DNA of 64,000 nucleotides from Streptomyces echinoruber (GCF_014651135.1 NZ_BMWH01000011.1:27077-91076), one strand, 5' to 3'. Numbered from the stretch's first letter, positions 44,732 through 54,644 are shown. Notes: generated from the letters alone by a model not told the origin. Program-made: numbers and translations.

Positions 44732-44747
44732 TCATGGTATCTTCACA
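44732..44747 (+). promoter_or_regulatory. Shared 16-mer upstream of glycosyltransferase 2
   Basis: Identical to 29153-29168 (TCATGGTATCTTCACA), about 120 bp before the start of the paralogue. The 426-bp spacer 44441-44866 also holds the toxin operon promoter; no gene is seen in it. Confidence 0.45.
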
Positions 44748-44866
44748 CTCCTTACCGGCACCTTACCCACGGGCAAACAGCGCCTGACGGACGATGTCGA
44801 TCCATCGGTGGAAAGTCCGGCAGAAGACGGGGCGCGCCCTGCATCAGTATCGGGAGAAAGGCAAAA

Positions 44867-46870
44867 ATGGCCGACCCCACCGTTTCGGTAATCATCGCCG
44901 CATACAATGCGATGCCTTACGTAACCCGGTGCATCAATTCCGTGATCGAACAGAGCATCGGCCGGAACGCTCTGGAAGTCATCGTGGTCAACGATGGCTC
45001 AACGGACGGAACTGCGGAGGAAGTTGACCGCATCGCCTCGACGCATGCCGATTTGATCCGCGTCATTCACCAGAAGAACTCGGGTGGCCCGTCCGCACCC
45101 CGTAATGTCGGCCTCACCCATGCCCGGGGGAAGTTCGTGTTCTTCCTGGATGCCGACGACTACCTGGGTCCCGAGGCGCTGGAGCGCATGGTCGGGATGG
45201 CGGAGGAGAACGGCACCGACATCGTTCTCGGCAAGATGGTGGGTGTCGGGGGGCGCGGACTGCCCATGTCCATGTTCAAAAGCAATCAGCCGAAGACCGA
45301 TGTCTTCCACTCACGCGTCTACTGGGCTCTCAATCCGCTGAAACTGTTCCGCCGGGATTTCCTGGAGCGGCATGGCCTCCGTTTCCCGACGGGGCTGCCC
45401 ATCGGAGAGGACCAGCCGTTCACGGCCATGGCTTACCTGCGCGCCTCGGGAATCTCCGTGGTCGCGGATTACGACTGCCTGTTCTGCACACTCCGGGAGG
45501 ACGGGGGCAACACCACCGTACGCACGAAGGGCGCCGAGCCCCGACTGCGGTTCCTCCCCCACATGATCGACCTGCTCCTGGAACACGTGCCGCCCGGTCC
45601 CGACCGCGATCACCTCGCGCACCGGCACCTGACCGTGGAGGTGCAGCAGCTCCTCGGTCATCTTGCACGCGAGCCCCGGCCCCAGCAGGAGAAGCACCTC
45701 GCCCGGCTGGCCGAGATCATCGATCCGCTGTGGCACGAGGGCATGAACGACCGGCTCTCCGCCATGGCGCGGCTGCGGCTGCATCTCGTACGGCACCGGA
45801 TGCTGGACGAGGTTCTCGAACTCGTCGAGTTCGAGCGTGAATTGGCGCACAGCAAGGTCGCCACTCCGGTCCTTGTGGAGGGTGGTCGCGCCTACGCCCG
45901 CTACCCCTTCTTCCGCGACCCCGCCCGCGCCGTCCCCGACGCCTGCTACGACGTCACCGACCAGCTCGGTGTCCGCCACCACGTCCACCGCGCCGAACTG
46001 CGCGGCACCACCCTGCACCTGGCCGGCCACGCCTACCTCCACCGCGTCGAAACCCGCGACGTCACCACCCACCTCCTGCTGCGCGAACGCAACCGCGGCA
46101 CCGAATACCGCCTCCCCGTCACCCACACCCCCACCCCCCACCTCGGCACCGACGAAGACCAGGGCCGCTACACCTACGACCACGCCGGCTTCGACGCCAC
46201 CGTCGACCTCGCCACCGCCGCCAACGGCACCCCCCTGCCCGACGGCCTGTGGGACATCTCCCTCACCATCGGCACCCAGGGCATCACCCGCGAAGTCCGC
46301 ATCGGCAGCAAACGCGCCGAACACCTCCCCAACACCCCCACCACCCACCTCCTCACCGGACTCGGCGACCAGCCACGAGCCGTCACCCTCTACACCACCA
46401 AGCCCCACGGCAACTACACCCTCGACATCGGCGAGAACAAACACCCCGTACGCCGCCACCTCACCCTCGACACCCCACGCTGGTCCGCCGGCGAGCCAAG
46501 CGAGTTGGTCGTCAAGGGGCGCTGCACCCTCGCCGCCTGGCCGCAGGACGCGCTCGTCGCCGTCCTCACCGCCGGCGACGGAACGGCCGACGAGGTCTTC
46601 CCGGCCGTGCCCGTCGCCCACACCGACGCCTTCACCGTGCACATCGACCTGCGTCGCCTTACAGCCGGGCTGTGGCGCGGCGAACTCCGCCTCGGCCCCT
46701 GGAGCATGCCCCTGCCACCCCTCCCCCAGGACGCCCCGCCCACCAAGTGGCGCCACCGCGGCCTGCGTTGGTACGCCAAGCCCGAAACCAACGGGAACGG
46801 CAAGCAGTTGGCGGTACGGGTCGGGCGGGTCCGGCTGGTCAGGGGCGCGGTGCGACGCCTCGCACGCTGA
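44867..46870 (+). CDS. GT2 family glycosyltransferase, TarP/TarS-like, second copy
   Basis: A 667-aa paralogue of the gene at 29272 with the same domain order. Its N-terminal GT-A part (VSVIIAAYNAMPYVT, VNDGSTDGT, NSGGPSAPRNVGLTHA, DxD at D95-D97) is clearly diverged from its partner, with lower GC at third positions, whereas the segment from the VEGGRAYARYPFF block onward is nearly identical. The start ATG has GGGAGAAAGG at 6 bases. It converges with the Ser/Thr kinase gene, 6 bases away. It should have the same general role, with possibly different acceptor or donor preference. Confidence 0.85.
   Translation: MADPTVSVIIAAYNAMPYVTRCINSVIEQSIGRNALEVIVVNDGSTDGTAEEVDRIASTHADLIRVIHQKNSGGPSAPRNVGLTHARGKFVFFLDADDYLGPEALERMVGMAEENGTDIVLGKMVGVGGRGLPMSMFKSNQPKTDVFHSRVYWALNPLKLFRRDFLERHGLRFPTGLPIGEDQPFTAMAYLRASGISVVADYDCLFCTLREDGGNTTVRTKGAEPRLRFLPHMIDLLLEHVPPGPDRDHLAHRHLTVEVQQLLGHLAREPRPQQEKHLARLAEIIDPLWHEGMNDRLSAMARLRLHLVRHRMLDEVLELVEFERELAHSKVATPVLVEGGRAYARYPFFRDPARAVPDACYDVTDQLGVRHHVHRAELRGTTLHLAGHAYLHRVETRDVTTHLLLRERNRGTEYRLPVTHTPTPHLGTDEDQGRYTYDHAGFDATVDLATAANGTPLPDGLWDISLTIGTQGITREVRIGSKRAEHLPNTPTTHLLTGLGDQPRAVTLYTTKPHGNYTLDIGENKHPVRRHLTLDTPRWSAGEPSELVVKGRCTLAAWPQDALVAVLTAGDGTADEVFPAVPVAHTDAFTVHIDLRRLTAGLWRGELRLGPWSMPLPPLPQDAPPTKWRHRGLRWYAKPETNGNGKQLAVRVGRVRLVRGAVRRLAR
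45862..46494 (+). repeat. Direct repeat, right copy, inside glycosyltransferase 2
   Basis: The right partner of 30270-30902 in the same orientation. A smaller second block of similarity (about 90 bp, 46670-46760 versus 31075-31165) follows after a diverged gap that includes a 3-base indel. Confidence 0.9.
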
Positions 46871-46876
46871 GCCGGG

Positions 46877-48670
46877 TCACAGCTTGTCGACGTCGAGGAG
46901 GGAGATCGCGGTGCGCGCCACTTCGCGGCCGCGGTCGGTGAAGTCGCCCTTGCCGGGGTAGCCGATGGTCAGTTTGTACATGTCGCCGCCGGCGGTGCGG
47001 TAGTAGAGGATCTGCACCTCCCGCGGGCGCGGGTTGTCGCTGTCGTCGGTGGTGTAGACGATGGTGTTCCGCGCGGCCTTGCGGCCGTGGAAGGTGGTCG
47101 TCCTGGGAGACGTGCGCGGGTGGGCCGGCATGTCGAGGTTGTAGTTTCCGGACTGCTTGTAGTCGCCGTCGTCGGCGTACATCTGGGCGGCCGCGGAGTC
47201 CTTGATCGTGCCGGTGGTGTCCTCGGCCTTCTTGTTCAGGGACAGGCTGATCCAGATGCCGCCGCTCCAATCGGTGTACGTCACCCAGTGGCCCTGGTCG
47301 TACTTGCGGTCGGGAACGGTCCGCTGGTAGTGCGCGGGCACCGCGAGCGTGGCCGCGACGTCCTTCTCGTGGTGCGTGGTCCAGCCGTCCGGCAGCGGGC
47401 CCGCGAACGGGTCCGCCAGCACCAGGTACACCGCCGCCGCCACCGCGACGACCGCCGCGCCGAGTGCCGTCCACGCCCGGCGGCCGAGCCGGAAGCGCCG
47501 GGGAGCGGGACCGCCGGGGAGCGGCAGACCCTGCGTGGGCACAGGAACGGGCGGGTGTGCGGCCGCCTCCAGCAGGCGGCGCACCTCGGCGGCGTCCGGG
47601 CGGTGCGCCGGGTCCTTGCGCAGCAGGCCGTTGATGGCCTCGTCCAGCGGCCCGGTCGCCGCGGCCGGGGGCGCGGGCGTGGCGTTGAGCACCGACTGCA
47701 GGGTGGCGGGGGTGTTGCTGCGGCGGAACGGCGACACGCCCTCCGTCGCCGCGTACAGCACCACGCCCAGGGACCACAGGTCGCTCGCCGGGCCGGGGCG
47801 CCGGCCCAGCACCCGCTCCGGGGCGATGTACTCGGGGGAGCCGACGAAGCCGCCGGTGTCGGTCAGATTCGTCTCGCCCTCGATCTGCGCGATGCCGAAG
47901 TCGGTGAGGACGACGCGGTCGTGCCGGCCCAGCAGCACGTTGTCCGGCTTCACGTCGCGGTGCAGGACGCCCGCCGCGTGCGCCGCCTCCAGCGCGCCCA
48001 GCACCTGCAGGCCGATCCGGGCCGCCTCGGGCGCGCCGAGCGTGCCCTCCTGCAGCACGTCGCCGAGGGAACGGCCGTGCACCAGCTCCATCACGATCCA
48101 CGGCCGTCCGTCCACCACCGCGACGTCGTGCACGTTCACCACCGCCGGGTGGTCGAGCCGGGCCGCGGCGCGCGCCTCGCGGCGCATCCGCTCGAAGAGG
48201 TTGTCGCGTTCCCGGTCGGGGAGGTGGTCGGGGACGCGGGGTTCCTTGACGGCGACCTCGCGGTCCACCACCTCGTCCTTCGCCCGCCACACCGTGCCCA
48301 TGCCGCCGTGGCCGAGGCGGGCGATCAGCCGGTAGCGGCCGGCGATGAGCCGCCCGGCCCCGGGGTCGGACACAGGGTCGGGCACAGGGGCGGGCACAGG
48401 GTCGGGCACGGTGGGGGACGCGGGCTGCGGCGGTACGGCGGACGCGCCGGGCGGGGACTGCTGCGGCACGGCGGACACGCCGGGTGCCGCAGGCGCCGCG
48501 GGTGCCGCGGGCGTCTCGGCTGCCGCAGGTGTCGCGTACGGATTTCCCGGGACGGGCGCCGCGGACGCGGGCGGGCGCTGCGGCTGTGCCTGGGGCGGTC
48601 GCAGCACGAAACTCGTGGGCTCTTCGGCTCCGTTGCGGGCTCCCCCGTTGTTGCTCATGGAGTCATCCAT
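46877..48670 (-). CDS. Receptor-like Ser/Thr protein kinase
   Basis: A 597-aa membrane kinase. A Pro/Ala-rich N-terminus (1-105) precedes the kinase domain with GHGGMGTVW (120-128), K142 (VAVKE), HRDVKPDN (catalytic D239) and DFG at 257-259; APER follows. One membrane helix at 400-419 puts the last 175 residues outside. The ectodomain begins with PLPDGWTTHHEKD, related to those of the neighbours. ATG at 48670 or 48658. It is the left member of the right-hand kinase group and abuts the island's glycosyltransferase. The role is phosphorylation of Ser/Thr in response to an external signal, unidentified. Confidence 0.9.
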   Translation of the reverse strand: MDDSMSNNGGARNGAEEPTSFVLRPPQAQPQRPPASAAPVPGNPYATPAAAETPAAPAAPAAPGVSAVPQQSPPGASAVPPQPASPTVPDPVPAPVPDPVSDPGAGRLIAGRYRLIARLGHGGMGTVWRAKDEVVDREVAVKEPRVPDHLPDRERDNLFERMRREARAAARLDHPAVVNVHDVAVVDGRPWIVMELVHGRSLGDVLQEGTLGAPEAARIGLQVLGALEAAHAAGVLHRDVKPDNVLLGRHDRVVLTDFGIAQIEGETNLTDTGGFVGSPEYIAPERVLGRRPGPASDLWSLGVVLYAATEGVSPFRRSNTPATLQSVLNATPAPPAAATGPLDEAINGLLRKDPAHRPDAAEVRRLLEAAAHPPVPVPTQGLPLPGGPAPRRFRLGRRAWTALGAAVVAVAAAVYLVLADPFAGPLPDGWTTHHEKDVAATLAVPAHYQRTVPDRKYDQGHWVTYTDWSGGIWISLSLNKKAEDTTGTIKDSAAAQMYADDGDYKQSGNYNLDMPAHPRTSPRTTTFHGRKAARNTIVYTTDDSDNPRPREVQILYYRTAGGDMYKLTIGYPGKGDFTDRGREVARTAISLLDVDKL

Positions 48671-48712
48671 ATCGCGCCGACCGCTCCCGGATCCACCGGG
48701 AACGGCAACCGG

Positions 48713-49918
48713 TCACCGACCCGTGACGCGGCCCTGCCCCACCGCCCCTTTCTCCACCGCCCCTTTCGCGGGCGGGTGCGACAGCGGGCGGAAGCTGGTC
48801 GGTGGCGCCGGGGTCGGCGTCGTCGCCGGCGCGCTCGCCGACGTCCGTACGCTCGGCCGCGGCGCCGGGGTCGTGGGGGTGCCGCCGCCCGCGCCGTCCC
48901 GGTGCACCAGCAGCGCCACCGCGGACACGCCGACTCCGGCCATCGCGGTGACCAGCAGCGCCGCCACCAGCACCGCCCGCGCGGAGGGCCGCAGCGGCAG
49001 CGCCGGTACGGGGGTGAGCCGGGCCGGTGTCCGTGCCGATGTCCGGGCCGGCGGCTGCGGCACCCGGCCGGTGTCGAGGAAGGCGCGCAGCAGTTCCTCG
49101 GCCTCCGCGGCGCCGAGCCGCCGTTCGGGGTCGCGCTCCAGCAGGCCCCGGACGACCGGCAGCAGCGGCCCGGTCTGTACGGGCGGCCTGATCTCGTCGG
49201 TGACCACGGCGTGCAGCACGCCGCCCAGCGAGTCCCGGTGGAACGGCGACCGGCCGCTCAGCGCCGTGCACAGCAGGGCGCCCAGGGACCACAGGTCGGA
49301 GGCGGGGCCGCCGCCCGCGCCGGACATCCGCTCGGGCGCGGTGTACTCGGGCGAGCCGACGAAGCCGCCGCGCTCGGTGAGCGTGGTCGCGCCCTCGACC
49401 CGGGCCACGCCGAAGTCGGTCAGGACGACCCGGCCGTCGTCGTCGAGCAGCACGTTGGACGGCTTCACGTCGCGGTGCAGCACACCGGCGGCGTGCGCGG
49501 TGCGCAGCGCGCCGAGCAGGGCGAGTCCGATGCGGGCGGCCTCGCGGACGTCGACGGGGCCGCGGTCGGCGACGCGGTCGGCGAGCGAGCCGCCCTCGAC
49601 GAGTTCCATGACGAGGTACGGGCGGTCGCCGTCCTCCACGACGTCGTGCACGACGACGATGTGCGGGTGGCGTAATCGGGCGACCGCACGGGCCTCGCGC
49701 AGGGTGCGCTCCCGCTGCCGCCGCGCCTCACCGGCGGGAAGGGTGTCGTCCTGCAGCAGCTCCTTGACCGCGACCGGCCGCCCCAGCAGCAGGTCGGTCG
49801 CCCGCCACACCACGCCCATGCCGCCGCGTCCGAGGCGCGCCTCCAGCCGGTAGCGGCCCGCGACGAGGCGGGCGGCGCCGCCCGGAGCCGCCTCCGCGCT
49901 CTCCCCCTCGGTCCCCAT
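48713..49918 (-). CDS. Receptor-like Ser/Thr protein kinase with short Thr/Pro tail
   Basis: A 401-aa kinase. All catalytic residues are present: GRGGMGVVW (30-38), K52, HRDVKPSN (D150) and DFG (168-170), APERMSG. A membrane helix lies at about 320-343. The extracellular tail is only about 55 residues, Thr/Pro/Arg-rich and without the folded ectodomain of its neighbours. It is followed by the kinase at 46877 (43-base gap) and follows the next one upstream with a 124-base spacer, so the genes form a likely transcription unit. Confidence 0.9.
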   Translation of the reverse strand: MGTEGESAEAAPGGAARLVAGRYRLEARLGRGGMGVVWRATDLLLGRPVAVKELLQDDTLPAGEARRQRERTLREARAVARLRHPHIVVVHDVVEDGDRPYLVMELVEGGSLADRVADRGPVDVREAARIGLALLGALRTAHAAGVLHRDVKPSNVLLDDDGRVVLTDFGVARVEGATTLTERGGFVGSPEYTAPERMSGAGGGPASDLWSLGALLCTALSGRSPFHRDSLGGVLHAVVTDEIRPPVQTGPLLPVVRGLLERDPERRLGAAEAEELLRAFLDTGRVPQPPARTSARTPARLTPVPALPLRPSARAVLVAALLVTAMAGVGVSAVALLVHRDGAGGGTPTTPAPRPSVRTSASAPATTPTPAPPTSFRPLSHPPAKGAVEKGAVGQGRVTGR

Positions 49919-50042
49919 GCGGCCATCATGCCCCACCGGACGCCTCCCCTCCGGGGCGGAGATCCGGCCAAGCCTGCGGTGTCCGGGGCGCGTCGGCGGT
50001 TGGGCCGCGTCGGCGGTTGGGCCGCGTCGGCGGTTACGGCGG

Positions 50043-51812
50043 TTACGGCGCCTTCGGCTGCCAGCTCTGCAGCACCGCCCGGAACTGCTTGCTGGTCGTC
50101 GCCCAGTCCCCGGCCGGGGAGGAGATGTAGAGGGCGTACTCGGTGCCGTCGCGCGCGATGTACGTCTCCTCCATGGCGCGGCGCGGTCCGGGGTAGGGCG
50201 TGTCCTTGCGCAGCGCGGTCCAGGTGTAGTCCCACAGCGAGCCGGCGCGGTCGCGGTAGACGTTCTTCTCCAGGGTGATCCGCCGGTAGTCGACCAGCCG
50301 GTGCAGCTGCTCCTCCAAGTCGAGCTGGTGCTGATGGGGGTCGGCGTAGTCGGGCGAGGTGTCGACGGCGATGCGCACGAAGTGCCGGCCGCCGTCGGGC
50401 GTGTAGTCGACCTGCTGGAGGTCGCCCTGGTCCCGGTAGGGCCGCCGCTTCCAGCCCGGGGGCAGGGAGAGGCCAAAACCCAGCGGGTCGGTGATGTGCT
50501 GCCAGGAGGCGGGCACCGCGCCCTGGCCACGGGGTGTGCTCTCGCCGCCCGCGGCGGCGGCCGTCCGGCTGGGGGTCGGGCCGGGCGAGGCCGCGGTCGT
50601 ACCGCCGTTGTGCCCGGGCGCGGCCGTACCGCCGTTCGGGCCGCCCCACTGCTGCACGGCCAGGGCGGTGACGCCGCCGGCGAGAGCGGCCAGCACGACC
50701 GCGGCGGCGAGCGTGCGCCGCCGGCGCCGGGGCGGCGCGGCCGACCGGTGCGCGCCGACGGTGGCGGACCCGGTCGCCGGCCGCCGCGGCCCGACGGCGG
50801 TGGGGCCGGTCTCCGCGGGGTCCGGGAACGAGGCGGAGTCCGGGGCCGGGGCGGAGTCCGGGGCCGGGGCGGGATCCGGGGAGTAGTACGACGCCGGGGC
50901 CGGCGCCGGCCGCCCGGTGGCGTGCGTCCCCGTCCCGTCGTACCGGCCGTGGCTCCGGGTGGGGACGTAGGCCTGGGCCGCGTCGGGGCGCCGGCCCTCG
51001 GCGGCCTCCGCGAGCATGCGCTCGGCCTCGGCGGCGTCGGGGCGCTGGGCGGGGTCCTTGCGCAGCAGCGCGGTGATGACGGGCGCGAGCGGCCCGGCGT
51101 GGCGCGGCTCGGCCGCCTCCTCCTCCACGACGGCCTGCAGGGTGGCCAGCGGCGAGGTGCGGCGGAACGGCGAGAGGCCCTCCACCGCGGTGTACAGGGT
51201 GGCGCCGAGCGCCCACAGGTCGGAGGCGGGGCCCGGGTCGTGGCCGCGGACGCGCTCCGGCGCCAGGAAGTCGACGGAGCCGACGACCTCACCGGTGCGG
51301 GTGATGGTGGTGTCGCCGTCGATCTGCGCGATGCCGAAGTCGGTGAGCAGGACCCGGCCGTCGTGCGCGAGCAGGACGTTGCCGGGCTTGACGTCGCGGT
51401 GCAGCACGCCGGCCGTGTGCGCGGCGCGCAGGGCGCGCAGCACCCACAGGCCGATGCGGGCCGCCTCGGTGGGTTCCACGCGGCCGCGCTCCTTGACCGC
51501 GTCGGCCAGCGAACCGCCCTCGACCAGCTCCATCACGATCCACGGGCGGCCGTCGTGCTCCAGCACGTCGTGCACGGTGACCACGGCGGAGTGGTTGATG
51601 CGCGCGGCGGCCCGGGCCTCGGCCCGGGTGCGGGCGAGCAGCAGTTCCCGTTCGCTCTCGGACACGTAGAGCGCGGCGGTGAGTTCCTTGACGGCGACCG
51701 CCCGGTGCAGCAGTTCGTCGTGGGCTCGCCACACCCGCCCCATGCCGCCGCTGCCTATGGGGTCGACGAGCCGGTAGCGGCCCGCGACGACCAGGCCCTG
51801 CATCTGATTCAC
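50043..51812 (-). CDS. Receptor-like Ser/Thr protein kinase
   Basis: A 589-aa kinase. IGSGGMGRVW (19-28), K42 (VAVKE), HRDVKPGN (D140) and DFG (158-160) are intact. After a Pro/Ala linker comes a membrane helix (about 368-388) and an ectodomain with DPLGFGLSLPPGWKR near 445. It is similar in plan to the kinase at 54866. Start GTG 51812 gives VNQMQGLVVAGRYRL and is preceded by GGGG; ATG at 51803 is the alternative. Signal unknown. Confidence 0.9.
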   Translation of the reverse strand: MNQMQGLVVAGRYRLVDPIGSGGMGRVWRAHDELLHRAVAVKELTAALYVSESERELLLARTRAEARAAARINHSAVVTVHDVLEHDGRPWIVMELVEGGSLADAVKERGRVEPTEAARIGLWVLRALRAAHTAGVLHRDVKPGNVLLAHDGRVLLTDFGIAQIDGDTTITRTGEVVGSVDFLAPERVRGHDPGPASDLWALGATLYTAVEGLSPFRRTSPLATLQAVVEEEAAEPRHAGPLAPVITALLRKDPAQRPDAAEAERMLAEAAEGRRPDAAQAYVPTRSHGRYDGTGTHATGRPAPAPASYYSPDPAPAPDSAPAPDSASFPDPAETGPTAVGPRRPATGSATVGAHRSAAPPRRRRRTLAAAVVLAALAGGVTALAVQQWGGPNGGTAAPGHNGGTTAASPGPTPSRTAAAAGGESTPRGQGAVPASWQHITDPLGFGLSLPPGWKRRPYRDQGDLQQVDYTPDGGRHFVRIAVDTSPDYADPHQHQLDLEEQLHRLVDYRRITLEKNVYRDRAGSLWDYTWTALRKDTPYPGPRRAMEETYIARDGTEYALYISSPAGDWATTSKQFRAVLQSWQPKAP

Positions 51813-51956
51813 GTTGCCCCGCAATGTTCTTGACGGGGCCAGATTAAGGACTGGACCCATTCCTGGGAACCGGCGGGGTGCCTTGGAGACCGCACTGTGA
51901 CGGTTGTCGCTTCCCGGGACGGAAGGCAACCGAAGCGCCTCGCGGTCCGTCCTCCG

Positions 51957-54644
51957 TCAGCCGGTGTACCGATAACTCGCCTGCGCCTGTTCGTACAGCC
52001 GCGTCACCTCGTCGCGCTGCGCCTCCGGACCGCGTACCTGTACGACGTGGTAGCGGCCGTCGAGCAGGAGCGCGAGGTTGCGCACGTACAGGTCGGCGCC
52101 GGCGGCGTCGGTCCAGGTGAACTGCCCCTCGGCCATGGTCCGTCCGCCCACCTCGATGGTGCGCAGCCCGCTGGAGGTGGCCCAGGTGGAGTCGCGGTAG
52201 CCCTGCAGCTCGGGCTCCTTCTCCCGCTGGTACGCCATGGGGTCGCTGCCGTACTCGCCCGCGCCGTCCCGGCCCGGCACCACGATCAGCTCGAAGTCGC
52301 CGTGCCGGTACACCACTTCGCCGCGGTCGTTCTTCCCCGAGCGGTGCCAGCCCTTGGCGACGGCGATCCGGAACCCCTCGGGGTCCTTGCGCAGGGTGAA
52401 GCCGTCGGCGACGCCGGGGCCGGTGGTCTGCGTCTCGGCGGCCCCGGTGGACGCGGCCGGCCGCGACGGGGCGTTTCCGCCCGGCGAGGTCCGGTCGGGG
52501 CGGGGGGCGTTGCCGGCGCTCGCGCCGGAGGACCCAGGGACGGCACTCGCCTGGCCGGCGGCTCCCGTCCGGTCCTTGGAACCGGCGTCCTTGCCGCCGG
52601 CCTTCGGCAGGAACAGCATCGCATACGCCACCGCCGCCACCAGCGCCAGCAGGATGAGCAGCAGCAGCGTACGGCCCAGACTGCGCGGCGAGCGGCCCTC
52701 CTTCGCCCGCTTGTGCCGGCCGTGGTGCGCGGGCAGCCCGGCGCGCCGGCGCCGCACCAGCTCCCCGCGGCGCCGGACGACGGGCAGGCGGGCGGCGTCG
52801 GCGGGTGGGGCGGGGACGACGTGGACGCCGGCGTCGGGCTCGGGCGCGGACCGCACCAGGGAACGCAGCCAGCCCGCCAGTTCCTCGAAGTCGATGCGCT
52901 CGGTGGGGTCCTGACGCAGCAGCGACTCCACGACCGGCCGCAGCGGCCCGCACTCCTCGGCGTACGCGGGCGGCTCCGCGCACACCATCTGCACCAGCTC
53001 GGCCGTCGACTCCTCCGGGTAGGGCGCGTGCCCCTGCACCGCCCGGAACAGCAGCGCGCCCAGCGCCCACAGGTCGGTGGCGGGGCCGACCGGCGCGGCC
53101 AACTGCCAGTTCTCGTGCACCGGACCGGCCTGCTCCGGCGCCCAGCGCTCGGTCACCGGTCCGACGACCGCCATCCGCGCCTGCCGCGCCCGCTCGGCGG
53201 CCAGCGCGGTGGTCGGGCCGTGTCCGGCGGGGACACCGGCGGGCGGCTGGTCCCAGCGGGTGACGGACGCGCCGGCGTCGTGGAGGGCGTGGGCGTCGGC
53301 GGAGGCGTGGGTGTCGGCGGAGGCGTAGGCGTCGGCGGGGCCAGTGGTGTCCTCGGGGCCGCCCGTGGGCAGGGCCGGGCGGTGCGGGCCGGCGGCGCCG
53401 GCCGCGCCGCGCGGGGTGGCGCCGTGCCAGGAACCGGCGTCGACGCCGTAGGGGTGGGCGATCCGATCCGGCGGCGGGGTGTCGGAGGCGTGCGGCGGGC
53501 GGTGCGGGCCGGCGGCGGGGCCGGGCTCGGCGGGCGGGCGGGCGGCGGGCAGCGCCGTACCGCCGTGGTGCAGGGCGTCCTGCGCCTGCTGCACCCGGGC
53601 GGCGGCCCGGGCGCCGGCCCGGTAGGCGGCGATGGCGCCGGCCCGCGCGGCGCGGATGTCCGTGCCGTCCTGCGTGGCGCGCTGCGCGAGGGCGCCGCGG
53701 GGCCCGGCCTGCGGCGGTACGGCGGGTCCGGGTGCCGCCAGACCGCGCGCCCGCGCCTGGATCGCGGCCCGCCGCGCCGTCTCGGGGTCGGCCCCGCCGA
53801 CGTGCGAACCGGAGAGGGTGGGCCCGTGCGAGCCGAAGGGACCGGTCCCGTGCGGGCCGGAGGATGCGGGGCCCTGCGGGCCGGCCGGGGCGCGGCCCTG
53901 GGCGCCGGGGCGGTCGCCGCCCGCGCCGCCGTGCGGGCGGGCGTCCACGGGGCCGCGGTCACCGGCCGCCGGCGCGCCGAACTCCCCGGAATCCGCGTCC
54001 TGCGCGCCGTCGCGTTCCGCGTCCCGCTGCCGCGGCACCGGGTCGTACCCGCACAGCGCCTCCTCGGCGGCGCCGGCCGCGAGACCGGTCAGCACCACCC
54101 GGCCGTCGTCGCAGACGAGGACGGTACGGGCGGTGATGTTGCGGTGCACCCAGCCGTGGGCGTGCACGGCGCGCAGCGCCATGAGGAGGTCGGAAGCCAC
54201 CTCGGCCGCCCGGTACGGCGGCAGCGGCTTCTCGGCCAGCAGCGCCGCCAGCGGACGCGCGGCCACCAGCTCGCTGACGATCCACAGGGAACCGCCCTCG
54301 GCGAACACGTCGAAGACCTGGTCCAGCCGCGGGTGGTCGGGAATCGCGGCGGCGGCCCGGGCGGCCTCCACGGCCCGGCGCACCACCGGGTCGGCGGGCC
54401 GCCGGGCGGCCGCCCCGGTCCCGGACCGGTGTGCGGCACCGTCACGTGCCGTGAAGCCCTCGGGCAGCCCGTCGGCGTCCAGCACCTCCGCCTCGACCAC
54501 CTCCGGCAGCGGCACCTGCCGGATGAAGACCTCCTGCCCGCTGTAGGTGTCGAAGGCCCGTGTCTCGGTGAGTTCGTACTCGTCGGACGGCGGCAGCGGC
54601 AGGCGGTAGCGGTCGGCGAGCACCCGTCCCGCATAGTCGTCCAC
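51957..54644 (-). CDS. Pseudokinase with single membrane helix and kinase-type ectodomain
   Basis: An 895-aa protein between two active kinases. It has a kinase-fold N-lobe and C-lobe, but key residues are lost: VAVK reads VFIR (R42), HRDxKxxN reads HRNITART (N169), and DFG reads GLA (about 187-189). A roughly 300-aa Gly/Pro/His-rich insert splits the domain before APEQ and the TDLWALGALLFRAV segment. A membrane helix (TLLLLILLALVAAVAYAM) precedes an ectodomain containing DPEGFRIAVAKGWHR. GTG 54644 has GGGGGAGG 5 bases upstream. It may act as a scaffold or allosteric regulator of neighbouring kinases, as inactive kinase domains do elsewhere; this is inference. Confidence 0.85.
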   Translation of the reverse strand: MDDYAGRVLADRYRLPLPPSDEYELTETRAFDTYSGQEVFIRQVPLPEVVEAEVLDADGLPEGFTARDGAAHRSGTGAAARRPADPVVRRAVEAARAAAAIPDHPRLDQVFDVFAEGGSLWIVSELVAARPLAALLAEKPLPPYRAAEVASDLLMALRAVHAHGWVHRNITARTVLVCDDGRVVLTGLAAGAAEEALCGYDPVPRQRDAERDGAQDADSGEFGAPAAGDRGPVDARPHGGAGGDRPGAQGRAPAGPQGPASSGPHGTGPFGSHGPTLSGSHVGGADPETARRAAIQARARGLAAPGPAVPPQAGPRGALAQRATQDGTDIRAARAGAIAAYRAGARAAARVQQAQDALHHGGTALPAARPPAEPGPAAGPHRPPHASDTPPPDRIAHPYGVDAGSWHGATPRGAAGAAGPHRPALPTGGPEDTTGPADAYASADTHASADAHALHDAGASVTRWDQPPAGVPAGHGPTTALAAERARQARMAVVGPVTERWAPEQAGPVHENWQLAAPVGPATDLWALGALLFRAVQGHAPYPEESTAELVQMVCAEPPAYAEECGPLRPVVESLLRQDPTERIDFEELAGWLRSLVRSAPEPDAGVHVVPAPPADAARLPVVRRRGELVRRRRAGLPAHHGRHKRAKEGRSPRSLGRTLLLLILLALVAAVAYAMLFLPKAGGKDAGSKDRTGAAGQASAVPGSSGASAGNAPRPDRTSPGGNAPSRPAASTGAAETQTTGPGVADGFTLRKDPEGFRIAVAKGWHRSGKNDRGEVVYRHGDFELIVVPGRDGAGEYGSDPMAYQREKEPELQGYRDSTWATSSGLRTIEVGGRTMAEGQFTWTDAAGADLYVRNLALLLDGRYHVVQVRGPEAQRDEVTRLYEQAQASYRYTG

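Noticed and set aside
49919..51292. Fusion of the kinase at 48713 to an upstream frame
   Set aside because: The upstream part is antiphase overprint of the kinase at 50043. A proper ATG at 49918 opens the kinase.
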